This document shows positions 40,319 to 49,079 of a stretch of 64,000 nucleotides of DNA, piece after piece. The position numbers were made by a program, and so were the translations under genes. The stretch spans positions 1 to 64,000 of the forward strand of contig PNKC01000003.1 in assembly GCA_013822275.1 (NCBI GenBank), written 5' to 3'. This DNA is from Anaerolinea sp. (GTDB taxonomy: Bacteria; Chloroflexota; Dehalococcoidia; Tepidiformales; Tepidiformaceae). Position 1 is the first letter of the stretch; each line of letters begins with the position of its first letter. The notes under the pieces were generated by a model that was not told the DNA's origin, ran no database searches, and saw only the letters and a program-made list of their open reading frames with translations.

Positions 40319-42376
40319 ATGAAGGTTTACGCCACCGAGGAGATCCGCAACGTGGTCCTGATCGGTCACGGCAGCGTCGGAAAGACCACGTTGGCCGAGG
40401 CCGCGATGTTCGTTAGCGGCGGCACCAACCGGCTCGGCGCGGTCGAAGACCAGAACACGATCAGCGATTACGACGACGACGAGCACAAACGCAAGTTCAG
40501 CCTCAATCTCGCGATCCTCCCCGTGGAATGGGAGGGCCGGAAGATCAACATCATCGACACGCCCGGCTACGCGGACTTCATCTCGGAGGTGATCTGCGGG
40601 GCCCAGGCTGCGGACATGGCCCTTGTCGTCGTTGACGCGGTTTCCGGGCCAGAAGTCGGCACGGACCGGGCGTGGCAGATTGCCGAGAAGGCCGGCCTTC
40701 CGCGGATGGTCGTCGTCAACCGGATGGACCGCGAAAACGCCAACTTCGAGTCCGCCCTCACAGCCATGCGCCAGCGCTGGGGCACCCGAGTCACGCCGCT
40801 TCAGCTCCCTATCGGCTCCCACGACAACTTCCGCGGCGTCGTCGATCTCCTCCACATGAAGGCTTACGTCGGCCCGAACGGTGACGAAGCCGATGTCCCC
40901 GAGGAGATGATGGCGGAGGCCGAAAAGCTGCGCGGCGAGCTCATCGAATGCATCGTCGAAACAGACGAAGACCTGATGGCGAAATACTTCGCCGACGAAG
41001 AGCTGAGCGAGGACGAGCTTCGCCAGGTCCTCCACGGGGGCCTGGACCACCGGCTCATCATCCCCGTCGCCTGCGCCTCCGGATCGAAGCAGATCGGCGT
41101 TCGCCAACTGCTCCACAACATCGCCTTCAGCGGGCCCTCGCCGCTCGACCGCGACGTCATCCACGCCGGCGAAGAGGACCTGACAGCCGACTCTTCGGCG
41201 CAGCCCGTTGCGCTCGTCTTCAAAACCGCCGCCGACCCCTACGTCGGGCGCCTCACGTATGTCCGCGTCGTCACGGGCACAGTGAAAGGCGACAGCCACC
41301 TCTGGAACGTGAACAAGGGCGCCGATGAGCGGCTGGGCACGCTCTACATCCAGAAAGGCAAGGAACAGGAGCCGGTCGCCGAGTTGCGTGCCGGAGATAT
41401 CGGCTCGGTGGCGAAGCTCGCCCACACCCAAACGGGCGACACGCTGGCAACGAAGGACCACCCGGTCCATCTGCCGGAGATCCAGTTCCCCAACCCCGTC
41501 TACAGCATGGCCGTCCATCCCACCTCGAAAGCGAGCGTCGACAAGCTCGGGCCAAGCTTGCAGCGGCTGCTGGAAGAAGACCCGGGCCTCCGCCTGAGCC
41601 GCGACCCGTCATCAGGCGAACTGGTGCTCGCTGGCCTGGGCGACGCCCACCTCGACGTGACCATCGAACGGCTGAAGCGCAAGTTCAACGTGGACGTTGA
41701 ACTCACGCTCCCTCGAGTCCCTTACCGGGAAACGGTCGCGAAGAAATCCGGCGCGGACTACACCCACAAGAAGCAAACCGGCGGCCACGGCCAGTACGCG
41801 CGTGTCCACATTGAGGTCGAACCCCTGCCTCGCGGCTCGGGCCTCCAGTTCCAGGAGAAGGTTGTCGGCGGCTCGGTCCCGAAGGAGTACATCCCGGCAG
41901 TCGAAAAGGGGGTGCTCGAAACGGCGAGGGGCGGCGTGTTCGCCGGCTACGAACTGACCGACTGCGCGGTCATCCTCATCGATGGTAAGCACCACCCCGT
42001 GGACTCGAACGAAATGGCCTTCAAGCTGGCGGCCTCCCAGGCGCTGAAGGAAGCCGTGAACGGCTCGAGTGGCACGCTCCTGGAACCGGTGATGGTCATC
42101 CGCGTCTTCGCCCCGGAAGTGAACGCTGGCGACGTTGTGAGCGACCTGAACACCAAGCGCGCGAAGATCCACGGCATCAACCCCGATGGCGGCATGAGCG
42201 TGATCGAAGCCGAGGTCCCACTGGCCGAAGTCCAGCGCTATGCGAGTGACCTGCGGTCAATCACCCAGGGCCGCGCCACCTTCGAGTTGGAGTTCGACCA
42301 CTACGGTGAGGTGCCCTCAAACATCGCCGCGAAGGTTGTGGCCGAGCACAAGAAGCAGTTGGAAGAGGCGCACTGA
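40319..42376 (+). CDS. fusA2: Elongation factor G-like GTPase (EF-G-2 type)
   Basis: A 685-residue five-domain translation GTPase. G1 is GHGSVGKTTLAEA (about 16-28), G3 is DTPGYAD, and G4 is NRMD in place of NKMD. Domain II has AVALVFKT-like sequence and domain IV GGHGQYARVHIEVEPL; the C-terminus is domain V. The G1 loop lacks the Asp of classical EF-G (HIDAGKT). These traits mark an EF-G paralog (the Thermus EF-G-2 type). The canonical fusA is not in the window. Confidence 0.9.
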   Translation: MKVYATEEIRNVVLIGHGSVGKTTLAEAAMFVSGGTNRLGAVEDQNTISDYDDDEHKRKFSLNLAILPVEWEGRKINIIDTPGYADFISEVICGAQAADMALVVVDAVSGPEVGTDRAWQIAEKAGLPRMVVVNRMDRENANFESALTAMRQRWGTRVTPLQLPIGSHDNFRGVVDLLHMKAYVGPNGDEADVPEEMMAEAEKLRGELIECIVETDEDLMAKYFADEELSEDELRQVLHGGLDHRLIIPVACASGSKQIGVRQLLHNIAFSGPSPLDRDVIHAGEEDLTADSSAQPVALVFKTAADPYVGRLTYVRVVTGTVKGDSHLWNVNKGADERLGTLYIQKGKEQEPVAELRAGDIGSVAKLAHTQTGDTLATKDHPVHLPEIQFPNPVYSMAVHPTSKASVDKLGPSLQRLLEEDPGLRLSRDPSSGELVLAGLGDAHLDVTIERLKRKFNVDVELTLPRVPYRETVAKKSGADYTHKKQTGGHGQYARVHIEVEPLPRGSGLQFQEKVVGGSVPKEYIPAVEKGVLETARGGVFAGYELTDCAVILIDGKHHPVDSNEMAFKLAASQALKEAVNGSSGTLLEPVMVIRVFAPEVNAGDVVSDLNTKRAKIHGINPDGGMSVIEAEVPLAEVQRYASDLRSITQGRATFELEFDHYGEVPSNIAAKVVAEHKKQLEEAH

Positions 42377-42386
42377 CCGGGGGCGG

Positions 42387-44276
42387 CTAAGGCGAACCCT
42401 CCGAGGCGAGCGCGGGCAACACGTTCCGGAACGGCAGGCCCGTTGTCGCCCCTTTCGACGCCGCGACGTTCACCGTGAACACGCCGCCACCGCCGAAGAG
42501 GGGTTCGATGTAGACCTTGCCGGTGAACGCCCCCTCGGGCATCAGGGCCGGGTCAAGCGTTATGACGAGCACGCTGTCTCGCCCTTTCACCGCCAGCCTC
42601 GGCTTCGATGCGGTCGCCTGCTGCGTCACTACGTCCGTGTCGGCGCCGATGGCGACGCTCCCGTCGATCGTCCGCGTCGAGTCCCCCGGGTGATACACGA
42701 CGATCCAGTCCGCGGTGGTGCGGACGCGGAACGGGGCGATCCAGGTCCCCACGTTCTTCACCGTCACAACCCCGTTGGTGGCGACACCGCTGCTCTCCAC
42801 CCTCAGCGTCAAGGTGGTCGGCCCGGAATACTGCAGCTTTGGGTCGCCAAGGAACGTTGAAACCAGGGATTGGTTGGGAGGTGGCGTGGTGTCCGCGTGG
42901 GGGACAACGTTGCGCTCCGGGATGGTCGTGGGGTAGTCCATGGCCGGGCACCCGCCCGAGAAGCCAGCCTCCTGGCAGTCAAGGAAGTGTTGCGGCTTGA
43001 ACGCCTCCGCCACCGCGGCCGAGCCAAAGTCGGGCATAAAGAACCTCTGCGGCAACCAGTAGCGGTTCGCCGGGTCAACATTCGGGATGGTCGGAGGAGG
43101 AGTCGATGGAGGCGTGGGCGAGGGCGCCGGGGTCGCCGTCTGCTTTGACAGGAACAGGTCCGCGGACCAGCCAACAACGCCCTGGCTTGCGCCTGTCTTG
43201 ACGCGGACGTTCCAGAAGGCGTTTCCGCCGATGCCTGTCTGAGGACCGCCGAGGATCTCCATCTGCGTGCCGTCCGGTACACAGGCAACCTGGTCGGTCG
43301 TCGGTGTGGCGCGGACCTTCAGGCAATCGCCTGTGCCCACAACAACAACCGTATCGCCAGCGTTGAACGGGCCCCCAACCGCCGCCGCTGTCACTTCGGA
43401 ATCTGCGTTTGACTGCGCCGTCGCCACCGCCGCCGGCATAGCCGGGGCATAGCGGAGACAGCCGTAAACGAGCTCCGGATAGGTGTAGTCACTGCGCACG
43501 AAGCTGCTGTAGCCCGGGGCCGACTTGTCGCCGCAATTCCAGACAGCGCCGCGAAGCGGGTTGCGCACCGGGTTCAGAGGATGGTTGCTGAAGGCGAAGC
43601 CGTTGTAGCTCCAAACCGCGTAGTACCAGTCTTCCAAAGCCGCCGGGTCGCCGTTTCCGGCGATCGGCCTGAACCTGGGGGCGCTGTTCCACTTGTCCGC
43701 CAGGATGCGGACGCCTTCGCCGATATTGAACAACGGGTGGGTCCCGATAATCGCCTGGCGGGCTGACGGCACACCGTACTCGAGGGCGGGCGGGGCGGAG
43801 GCATGGCCCATTCCGCTCGTGATCTGGCCAATGCCATAACCACAGTCGGTGGAAATCAAGGTTGGGCCAACGCCACCGAAGGGGACGCTGCCGCTCGCGT
43901 TCCCCCAGGCTGACAACGCCGACTCAACCCAGGCGATCGACTTGTAGATGGCGGGAGGAATCCCAACTGAGGTCGATTCGGCGGCCCGGGCGGCGCGTGG
44001 GCCCTTCTTCAGGCCCTGGTAGGAGACATCGATCGTCTCTCCCGTGCTCAGCGTGTACGGCGCCGGGACTGCCTTGCCGGCGGCAGCAAGCTCAATCGCC
44101 TGGCTGTACTTCGTGACGTAGTCCTCGAACTCATACGTGTCGAAGTCGAAACCACGGAACGGGCTGTGGCAGGCGAGATGGTCCGCGCGCGATTCACCGG
44201 GCTGGATAGCAGCCGCGGCGAGCGCCACGAAGACGAGCAGGGAGACCAGCCCCGCGCGGCTCAGCGTGCTGTCCAT
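42387..44276 (-). CDS. Secreted lytic transglycosylase-like protein with SH3-type domain
   Basis: A 629-residue secreted protein with an N-terminal signal (LVSLLVFVALAAAAIQ, about 10-25). The catalytic-like region is IAWVESALSAWGN (Glu118) and GYGIGQITSG (146-155), as in transglycosylases. An SH3-like region (about 295-375, CLKVRATPTTD and WSADLFL) and a Pro/Thr-rich linker (TPAPSPTPPSTPPPTIP) follow; the C-terminal third is beta-rich. It probably works on peptidoglycan. It is the last gene of a three-gene operon and is convergent with fusA2. Confidence 0.78.
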   Translation of the reverse strand: MDSTLSRAGLVSLLVFVALAAAAIQPGESRADHLACHSPFRGFDFDTYEFEDYVTKYSQAIELAAAGKAVPAPYTLSTGETIDVSYQGLKKGPRAARAAESTSVGIPPAIYKSIAWVESALSAWGNASGSVPFGGVGPTLISTDCGYGIGQITSGMGHASAPPALEYGVPSARQAIIGTHPLFNIGEGVRILADKWNSAPRFRPIAGNGDPAALEDWYYAVWSYNGFAFSNHPLNPVRNPLRGAVWNCGDKSAPGYSSFVRSDYTYPELVYGCLRYAPAMPAAVATAQSNADSEVTAAAVGGPFNAGDTVVVVGTGDCLKVRATPTTDQVACVPDGTQMEILGGPQTGIGGNAFWNVRVKTGASQGVVGWSADLFLSKQTATPAPSPTPPSTPPPTIPNVDPANRYWLPQRFFMPDFGSAAVAEAFKPQHFLDCQEAGFSGGCPAMDYPTTIPERNVVPHADTTPPPNQSLVSTFLGDPKLQYSGPTTLTLRVESSGVATNGVVTVKNVGTWIAPFRVRTTADWIVVYHPGDSTRTIDGSVAIGADTDVVTQQATASKPRLAVKGRDSVLVITLDPALMPEGAFTGKVYIEPLFGGGGVFTVNVAASKGATTGLPFRNVLPALASEGSP

Positions 44277-45388
44277 CCGAGGAACCTCGACTGCGCGCCA
44301 ACCTCAAAGCGGCCGCTCTCCGTCACGATCTCCAGCGAGGACTCACCAGGGTTCGCGAAGCTTGTCCCGCTCCAGCGCTCCACTGCCAGCGCCGCACCGT
44401 CTTTGGAGTAGTCCAGCGGGACATCAAACCCCGCGGACGTGAGGCGCTCCACACGGCCAACTTCGCTGCTGCCGCTGGCCTCGGCGGGCAGCCGGCCAAA
44501 CGTTGCTGCATCCGCGCCCGGCCGCCAGGCAACGCCCAGGTGCCGAGCGCCCGGCTCGGAAAGCGCTTCGACGGCGCGCGCGGCCCCTCCCTTGAGCGAG
44601 ACAGTACCCCCGACGTAGCGGAGTCCGGAGTCCAGGTTCGTCTCGATGTACGCCAGTTGGCCTCCGTCCGGGCTGAGCCGCCAATCTCGCGTGATCTCGC
44701 CGCTGAACCTGAAGAGGTACGCGCCGTCCCGCGTGAGATGGGAACCAGTCCCGTTGATCGTGACACCAATCAGGCCGCCATCTGGTTCGAACCCAACGGC
44801 CCAGGCTCCAAGCGCGCCGCGTACGTCGTACAGCGTCGAGGCTCCGCTCCCATCGACCGGCACTGTGAGGAATCGCACCGTTGGCTGTGCGTCGCCGTCC
44901 TCGATCACGCGAGCGGCGACGACGGAGCGCCCCCCCGGCGACCAGACAGGCGTCTGGAGCGGGTCCACGTCCGCGGCAAGGGACCGGACCGAACCGGTCT
45001 CGAGCTCAACAACGAGCAACGACGCCCGCGGACGGGTGAGAGACCCCGCGTCCGCGGTGATGACCGCCAGCCGCCGGCCATCCGCTGAGACCGCGCCGGT
45101 GGAAGTGAACCCCGGCAGGTGGCTGACGCGCGCAACTTCAACCGGCTCGCCCCCGCCGGATGGCACCACGGCGATTACGTCGAAATCGCGTTCAGGGCGG
45201 GAAACCACGGCGTAGTTGCCACTGGGGGCCGTGGCGAACGCCGTCCGGGCGACGGCACCGCCTCCCCGGCCGGTCACAATTGCGGCGGCAATCGGCAGCA
45301 CGGCGGCCAGTGCCGCGAGCATGGTGGCGGCCACGACCACGTACTGCAGATGGCTCCGCACGGGCCTCGTCCGGATGGTTATTGCCAA
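44261..45388 (-). CDS. Membrane-anchored beta-propeller protein
   Basis: A 375-residue protein with an N-terminal anchor (YVVVAATMLAALAAVLPIAA, about 16-35) and repeated blades with the TolB/WD40-like signature: TPVWSPGGRSVVAARVI, WRLSPDGGQLAYIETNLD and a late LDYSKDGAALAVERW. It faces outside the membrane. Function is unknown; it may be a partner of the transglycosylase, with which it overlaps by 16 bases. It is paralogous in layout to the next protein. Confidence 0.72.
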   Translation of the reverse strand: MAITIRTRPVRSHLQYVVVAATMLAALAAVLPIAAAIVTGRGGGAVARTAFATAPSGNYAVVSRPERDFDVIAVVPSGGGEPVEVARVSHLPGFTSTGAVSADGRRLAVITADAGSLTRPRASLLVVELETGSVRSLAADVDPLQTPVWSPGGRSVVAARVIEDGDAQPTVRFLTVPVDGSGASTLYDVRGALGAWAVGFEPDGGLIGVTINGTGSHLTRDGAYLFRFSGEITRDWRLSPDGGQLAYIETNLDSGLRYVGGTVSLKGGAARAVEALSEPGARHLGVAWRPGADAATFGRLPAEASGSSEVGRVERLTSAGFDVPLDYSKDGAALAVERWSGTSFANPGESSLEIVTESGRFEVGAQSRFLGWTAR

Positions 45389-45412
45389 AAAGAACTCCCG
45401 CGTCCGCCGGCG

Positions 45413-46585
45413 CTACCGTAAGTCCCGAACCCAGCCGAGAAATGCCGCGCCTTCCTCGGAGGAGAGGCGCGTCCGGCGTTCGGGGGTGACCAGCTCAATG
45501 GACAAAAGTGGAGAGCCCTCGCGGTCGCTGCTGGCGGAGTAAATTGTCGCGACCAACGTGGAGCCATCCGGAGACCATTGAACAGGGATGATGTAAGCGG
45601 CGCCGGGAGGCTGGTCCGAAAGCTGGACCGACCCGCCCGGGCCGCCGAACTGCGGTACGTGGGAGCCCGGGAACCAGGCGGCGCCGAGCTGGTTGCCCGC
45701 CGCCACCTCGTTGACAAGGCCGCCCGTGGCGATGACCAGGGATCGGCCGGCGTACGTCCGTTCCCCGGCGCCAAGGATGTCGATAAAGGCCAGGCGGGCT
45801 CCGTCCGGACTGAGCGACCAATCCCGCGTGCGCCCCGGACTCAGCGTCGCCAGGCGTTGGACGCGGCCGGCCCGCTCAACCCAGAGGGCCGAACCGGCCT
45901 GATCGACGACCACGATGAAGAGCCGCTCTCCGTCCATGCTGTAGCCCACAGGGGCAACTTCGAACGCGCTCGCAAAGTCCGCCACCTCCCGCGTGACGGC
46001 CGAACCGGCCAGGACTTCGTAGACCGTGATGGCGGCCCGGCCAGCGTCATCCAACGGCCGGGACCGCCGGGCGGCGAATCGTGTCCCGTCCCCGGACCAG
46101 GCGATGGGAGACAGGTAGTCGAACGCCTCTGAACTTTCGCGCGTGGCGCCTGAGGGCAGTTCGACCACGGTGAGCTTCGCGAACGGGAGAGTCGATGGCG
46201 AAACAGAGAGGACCGCCACCGAATCGCCGAGCGGCGAGGCGAGGCCCCGCGCATGGATGTTGAAGGGCCCCGGAAAGGTCGCAACCAGCGAACCGGGACC
46301 TTCGTCGTCGATCCGGCGGACGAACAGCCTGTCGGCCTGGTCTCCTGGCGAGATGTAGGCAACGGAGCGCACTTCGGCGGCGTTGACGACGGGAACGGCC
46401 GGGTAGGCGGTGTCGTTGGAAACCGGCGAAGCGGTGAACACCGCCCAGGCAACGACCACGGCGGCCACGCCCGCAAAGGCGAGCAGGAACGGCTGCACGC
46501 CCGCCGGAAGGGACACACCGTGGCGGCGGACCGTCGGTACAAACACGCGGCTACCTCGCGCTGACGTTGTCGAGCTCATTCGCAT
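45413..46585 (-). CDS. Membrane-anchored beta-propeller protein, second copy
   Basis: A 390-residue protein. A membrane anchor (PFLLAFAGVAAVVVAWAVF, about 31-49) precedes blades such as LSPIAWSGDGTRFAARRSRP and DWSLSPDGARLAFIDILG. It shares the repeated SPDG pattern and the anchor-plus-propeller layout with the previous protein, though the sequences are not closely similar by eye. The ATG at 46585 has GGAG eight bases upstream; starts at 46615 and 46579 are possible. It is the first gene of the three-gene operon. Confidence 0.68.
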   Translation of the reverse strand: MRMSSTTSARGSRVFVPTVRRHGVSLPAGVQPFLLAFAGVAAVVVAWAVFTASPVSNDTAYPAVPVVNAAEVRSVAYISPGDQADRLFVRRIDDEGPGSLVATFPGPFNIHARGLASPLGDSVAVLSVSPSTLPFAKLTVVELPSGATRESSEAFDYLSPIAWSGDGTRFAARRSRPLDDAGRAAITVYEVLAGSAVTREVADFASAFEVAPVGYSMDGERLFIVVVDQAGSALWVERAGRVQRLATLSPGRTRDWSLSPDGARLAFIDILGAGERTYAGRSLVIATGGLVNEVAAGNQLGAAWFPGSHVPQFGGPGGSVQLSDQPPGAAYIIPVQWSPDGSTLVATIYSASSDREGSPLLSIELVTPERRTRLSSEEGAAFLGWVRDLR

Positions 46586-46793
46586 GCGCCCAACTCCGGC
46601 TCCATCCGTTGGCATCTCGCGGGCCACGGACGGCTGCTGTTCGAGTGCCGGTACCCCGCGTACCGCCTCTCCGATGTGGCCCCTGAAGCGGCCCACAGGG
46701 GCGGCCTGCCGGAAGTTTCACGCTGTCAGAAAACGGCGACTACTACCCGAAGGCTTCCCGGAAGGTACCTATGCCGCGAAGCTACGTCAATCC

Positions 46794-46836
46794 AAAAGCG
46801 CGCTTTTCCGGTTAAATCGAGCACCTGTGCTAACAT
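46794..46836 (+). promoter_or_regulatory. Promoter region with a perfect palindrome before the site-2 protease gene
   Basis: AAAAGCGCGCTTTT (46794-46807) is a perfect 14-bp palindrome. TAACAT (46831-46836) is a -10-like box nine bases before the ATG at 46846, with no ribosome-binding sequence. The palindrome sits just upstream of where a -35 would lie; an activator or repressor site is possible. Confidence 0.45.
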
Positions 46837-46845
46837 TTACCGCGC

Positions 46846-47532
46846 ATGCTCCGGTTCCTCAGCGACTTCTCCGACAATCCCTCGGCCCTGATCGCCTACC
46901 TCGCGGCATTCTGCGTCGCCTTCGTGACAGGGATCGCGTTTCACGAATTCAGCCACGCCTGGACCGCGAACGAACTCGGTGACGATACGGCCAAACGGCT
47001 GGGCCGCGTCAGCCTGAACCCGATCCGTCACCTCGACCCCCTGGGCACGCTGCTCCTGCTCCTGATCGGGTTCGGATGGGGCAAGCCCACCCCCGTGAAC
47101 CCGTATCGCCTGCGCAACGGCGTGAAGCGGGGCAACCTCATGGTTGCCGCCGCCGGCCCGCTTTCGAACTTCTTCTTCGCCGCGGTTGCCGCGCTTCCGC
47201 TCAAGCTCGGCCTCATCGACTCGGTCGCGAGCTTCGAAAACATCAGAGACGCGAGCGGTATCGAAGTGTTCGGACTGTTTCTCCTCTTCACGGTCTACAT
47301 CAACGTTCTCCTCGGGGTGTTCAACCTCATCCCGATCGCGCCGCTCGATGGGTTCAAGGTCGCGGTTGGCGTCCTGCCCGGGCAGTTGTCCAGGGAATTG
47401 GACAACCTGAGCAAGTGGGGACCGGGCATCCTGATGACACTGATTGTCCTCAGTTGGGTCGCGCCCCAGTACAACGTCCTCGGCTGGTTCCTCCGAGGCG
47501 TGAGCCGAGTGATCATCGATGTGATCGTCTAG
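46846..47532 (+). CDS. Site-2 protease family membrane metalloprotease
   Basis: A 228-residue membrane protease of the M50 type. The zinc motif HEFSH (His33-Glu34-His37) lies in TGIAFHEFSHAWTANE; the third ligand Asp is in NLIPIAPLDGFKV (about 162-174). Several hydrophobic segments surround them. No PDZ domain is present. Such short rhomboid-neighbour M50 proteins are common in bacteria; substrate unknown. The stop overlaps the next gene start by one base (TAGTG). Confidence 0.9.
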   Translation: MLRFLSDFSDNPSALIAYLAAFCVAFVTGIAFHEFSHAWTANELGDDTAKRLGRVSLNPIRHLDPLGTLLLLLIGFGWGKPTPVNPYRLRNGVKRGNLMVAAAGPLSNFFFAAVAALPLKLGLIDSVASFENIRDASGIEVFGLFLLFTVYINVLLGVFNLIPIAPLDGFKVAVGVLPGQLSRELDNLSKWGPGILMTLIVLSWVAPQYNVLGWFLRGVSRVIIDVIV

Positions 47533-48014
47533 TGGGCGGGCGAATCCGGCAGTTCCGCGAAGCCAGCGCCCAGCCCTCCGCGGACGATCTGGGCCTCGGC
47601 GAGCGCTACCTCCAGGGGCGGCTTCTCGAACTGTTCTGCGGTCAGCATCCCAGGGACATCGTCCACAGCGCCCGCACCGCGCGCTGGCTTCTCGATCGGG
47701 GCCACACAGACCCCGTCCTCATCATGGCAGCCCTCCTGCACGACATCGGCAAACGCCACCAGCGCCGCGTGGACCGCGTGGCCTGGGTCGTCGCCGAGTG
47801 GTTTCACATGGGCCGCGCCCTCGCCGCTACCAGTTCACGCCTGGAACTGCGGCGGGCGATGGCCCGCACAGCCAGCCACGCCGAAGCCGGCGCCGTCATG
47901 CTCCGCGAATCGGGGGCCCCTGAGGACGCCGTTACGTTAACGCGCCTGCACCATAGCCCCCCGCGAGGGCATCCTATGCTAGCCTTACTGCAGCAGGCAG
48001 ACGCCGCAAATTGA
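47532..48014 (+). CDS. HD-domain phosphohydrolase
   Basis: A 160-residue HD protein with an early His (HPRDIVHSARTARWLL, about 38-53), the HD doublet in LIMAALLHDIGKRH (about 63-76) and later conserved HAEAGAVML. Metal-dependent phosphohydrolase activity is expected; the nucleotide substrate is unknown. The GTG start shares one base with the stop of the protease gene, so the two are coupled. Confidence 0.82.
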   Translation: MGGRIRQFREASAQPSADDLGLGERYLQGRLLELFCGQHPRDIVHSARTARWLLDRGHTDPVLIMAALLHDIGKRHQRRVDRVAWVVAEWFHMGRALAATSSRLELRRAMARTASHAEAGAVMLRESGAPEDAVTLTRLHHSPPRGHPMLALLQQADAAN

Positions 48015-48038
48015 ATCTGCACTCGCACTGAGGACGAC

Positions 48039-49079
48039 ATGGCGCAATCGCGCATTGCGATTATCGGGACCGGGCTCATCGGCACCTCGATCGGACTGAG
48101 CCTTTCCGGCCGGAAAGAGCGCAACTTTGAGGTTGTAGGCGCGGACCGTGACCGGGCGAACGCCCGCGCGGCCAAGAAGATGGGCGCCCTGGACCGCGAA
48201 GTGGGCTCGCTGGAAGAAGCCGTTGAGGGCGCGGGGCTCGTCATCCTGGCCGTGCCCGTCATGGCTGCCAAGCCTCTCCTCCAGGAGATTGGCAAGCTGC
48301 TCGAACCCGGCGCCGTCGTGACCGACGTGTGCAGCACGAAGGCGGACATCCTCCGCTGGGCCGAAGAGTTTCTTCCTGAAACCGCCCACTTCGTTGGCGG
48401 TCATCCCATGGCGGGCCGCGAAAAGAGCGGCCCCGAGGCTGCGAGCGCGGACCTCTTCAAGGACGCCACCTGGGCGATTACGCCTTCACCCCGCGCCGAC
48501 GAGCGCGCCGTGGACGTCGTCCTCGGTTTCGTCGAGTCCATGGGCGCCGTCCCGCTCTACATCGACCCCGCCGAGCACGACCAGTACGCCGCCGCCGTCA
48601 GCCACCTCCCGCTGCTGCTCTCCGTGGCGCTCTTCCGCATGGTGCGAGACAGTCACGGGTGGGAAGACGCCGCGCTCCTCGCCGGGCCTGGCTTCCGCGA
48701 TCTGACCCGCCTGGCGAGCGGCGACCCAACCATGTCACGCGACATCATGATGACCAACCGCGACGCCGTCCTGCATTGGATCGGACGCATCCAGCAGGAG
48801 CTTTCCACCGTCCAGAAAGCCATCGAACTCGGCGGCGAACCAGTCCTGGACCTCTTCCGCAGCACCCAGCTGGACCGCGATACGTTCATCATGAACCCGC
48901 CAACCCGCCGCCGGCCGGAGGGTCCCGAGGCGCCTTCGGCGCAGGACGCCATGGCCCGCCTCTTCGTTGGCGGGCTTTATGACAAGATGAAGGACGCCAC
49001 GAACCGGGTGACCGCCAGCCGGGACGACGCGGAACTCCGCCGGAAGCTGGGCATGACCGACGAAAGCCGTGATCGTTAA
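48039..49079 (+). CDS. tyrA: Prephenate dehydrogenase
   Basis: Converts prephenate to 4-hydroxyphenylpyruvate for tyrosine synthesis. The 346-residue protein starts with the NAD-binding RIAIIGTGLIGTSIGLSL (about 5-22) and has TDVCSTKADIL, the active-site GHPMAGREKSG (about 121-131) and the helical SHLPLLLSVAL with its His. The C-terminus shows no clear ACT domain. GAGGA precedes the ATG. It overlaps aroA by 11 bases, forming an aromatic amino-acid pair. Confidence 0.94.
   Translation: MAQSRIAIIGTGLIGTSIGLSLSGRKERNFEVVGADRDRANARAAKKMGALDREVGSLEEAVEGAGLVILAVPVMAAKPLLQEIGKLLEPGAVVTDVCSTKADILRWAEEFLPETAHFVGGHPMAGREKSGPEAASADLFKDATWAITPSPRADERAVDVVLGFVESMGAVPLYIDPAEHDQYAAAVSHLPLLLSVALFRMVRDSHGWEDAALLAGPGFRDLTRLASGDPTMSRDIMMTNRDAVLHWIGRIQQELSTVQKAIELGGEPVLDLFRSTQLDRDTFIMNPPTRRRPEGPEAPSAQDAMARLFVGGLYDKMKDATNRVTASRDDAELRRKLGMTDESRDR

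Noticed and set aside
40097..41518. 473-codon minus-strand frame inside the EF-G-like gene
   Set aside because: It is opposite a complete translation GTPase and overlaps its promoter.
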